Assembly: GCA_003279935.1 (NCBI GenBank)
Contig: QCGL01000011.1
Span: 1-63,243, forward strand
From: Prochlorococcus sp. AG-388-A04
GTDB lineage: Bacteria; Cyanobacteriota; Cyanobacteriia; PCC-6307; Cyanobiaceae
Direction of reading: 5' to 3'
Length of the DNA stretch: 63,243 nt
A model generated the notes under the pieces. That model saw nothing but the letters and a program-made list of their open reading frames with translations. It was not told the DNA's origin and did no database searches. Both the position numbers and the translations under genes were made by a program. Positions 62,974-63,243 of the stretch are shown piece after piece (the stretch's first letter is position 1; the number at the start of each line of letters is the position of its first letter).

Positions 62974-63243
62974 ATGATTAAATGGTCTCAACTTCCTATA
63001 AGCGATCTAACGCTTGCGGCTGCAATTTCCTTAGAAACTGCAGGTTTCATTGGCAATAAATATAGTCCGCTACATAGTTTCGCTTATATGTTTTCTATTA
63101 TTTTTTTAATCATTTTCATGATCAGTCTTGATGCTGTTAAGACAAAAAGTAAATTGGAGAAAATTGAACCAAAGAATAAAGTCATACCGGTACAAATTCA
63201 ACCTAAATATGAAAACAAAATAGAATCAAGACAATGGTTCTGG
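62974..63243 (+). CDS. Membrane protein, partial (3' end beyond window)
   Basis: 90 codons open to the edge. The first half has a helix LTLAAAISLETAGFIG and a second MFSIIFLIIFMISL, then a charged region with KSKLEKIEPKNKV. ATG at 62974 (TTG at 62971 possible). Family not recognised. Confidence 0.6.
   Translation, partial: MIKWSQLPISDLTLAAAISLETAGFIGNKYSPLHSFAYMFSIIFLIIFMISLDAVKTKSKLEKIEPKNKVIPVQIQPKYENKIESRQWFW

Noticed and set aside
1..63243. CRISPR array, rRNA operon or complete insertion sequence
   Set aside because: No spaced direct repeats, no rRNA sequence and no transposase were seen on either strand.

Overview
The window looks like a piece of a Prochlorococcus chromosome, most likely a high-light-adapted strain. 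Several things point to this: very AT-rich DNA with short intergenic gaps and frequent TTG/GTG starts; kaiB and kaiC present with no kaiA; several high-light-inducible (hli) genes; cyanobacterial signatures such as an NblS-type histidine kinase and plant-type ferredoxin; and many picocyanobacterial small families (DUF3721, DUF3764, DUF2839, DUF1651). I assigned families by reading motifs, not by database search.

Positions 1-34000 are mostly core. A minus-strand outer-membrane cluster runs bamA-lpxC-fabZ-lpxA-lpxB (lpxB cut by the window edge). Next come purC and the divergent purD, then nblS convergent with kaiC-kaiB, rplU-rpmA, truB, a SpoIID-type protein, RNase Z, a pentapeptide-repeat protein, petF, prmA, serA, an S4-domain protein and a tRNA-Val. 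After these lie a photolyase-like FAD protein facing a stand-alone NAD-ligase adenylation domain, an SDR, murD, a pirin, a GAF protein and an HI0933-type flavoprotein.

From about 34000 to the end the character changes to an accessory, island-like region. Conventional genes (EamA transporter, DUF805, RRM protein, DFR-like SDR, two fatty-acid desaturases, LOG-family protein, HAD hydrolase, SRAP protein, LptF/G permease, 2OG oxygenase) are spread among dozens of very small genes of 30-70 codons. Many of these encode one membrane helix or a few conserved cysteines. Three hli genes sit here, two as a tandem pair behind large palindromes. A multi-hairpin RNA candidate ending in a strong terminator lies at 52485-52695.

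The last 6 kb holds decaying genes (57048-57326 and 59345-59834), a short tyrosine-recombinase-like protein with two altered catalytic positions, a DUF1651 gene in an overlapping pair, and an inverted pair of DnaA-box-like sites. This suggests past gain and loss of DNA. The main leads are the structured RNA, a mini-protein carrying a CP12-like C-terminal motif, small membrane proteins sharing a DQDG tail, twin-CX3C micro-proteins, the gene split by a CTAG repeat, and the divergent photolyase/ligase pair.
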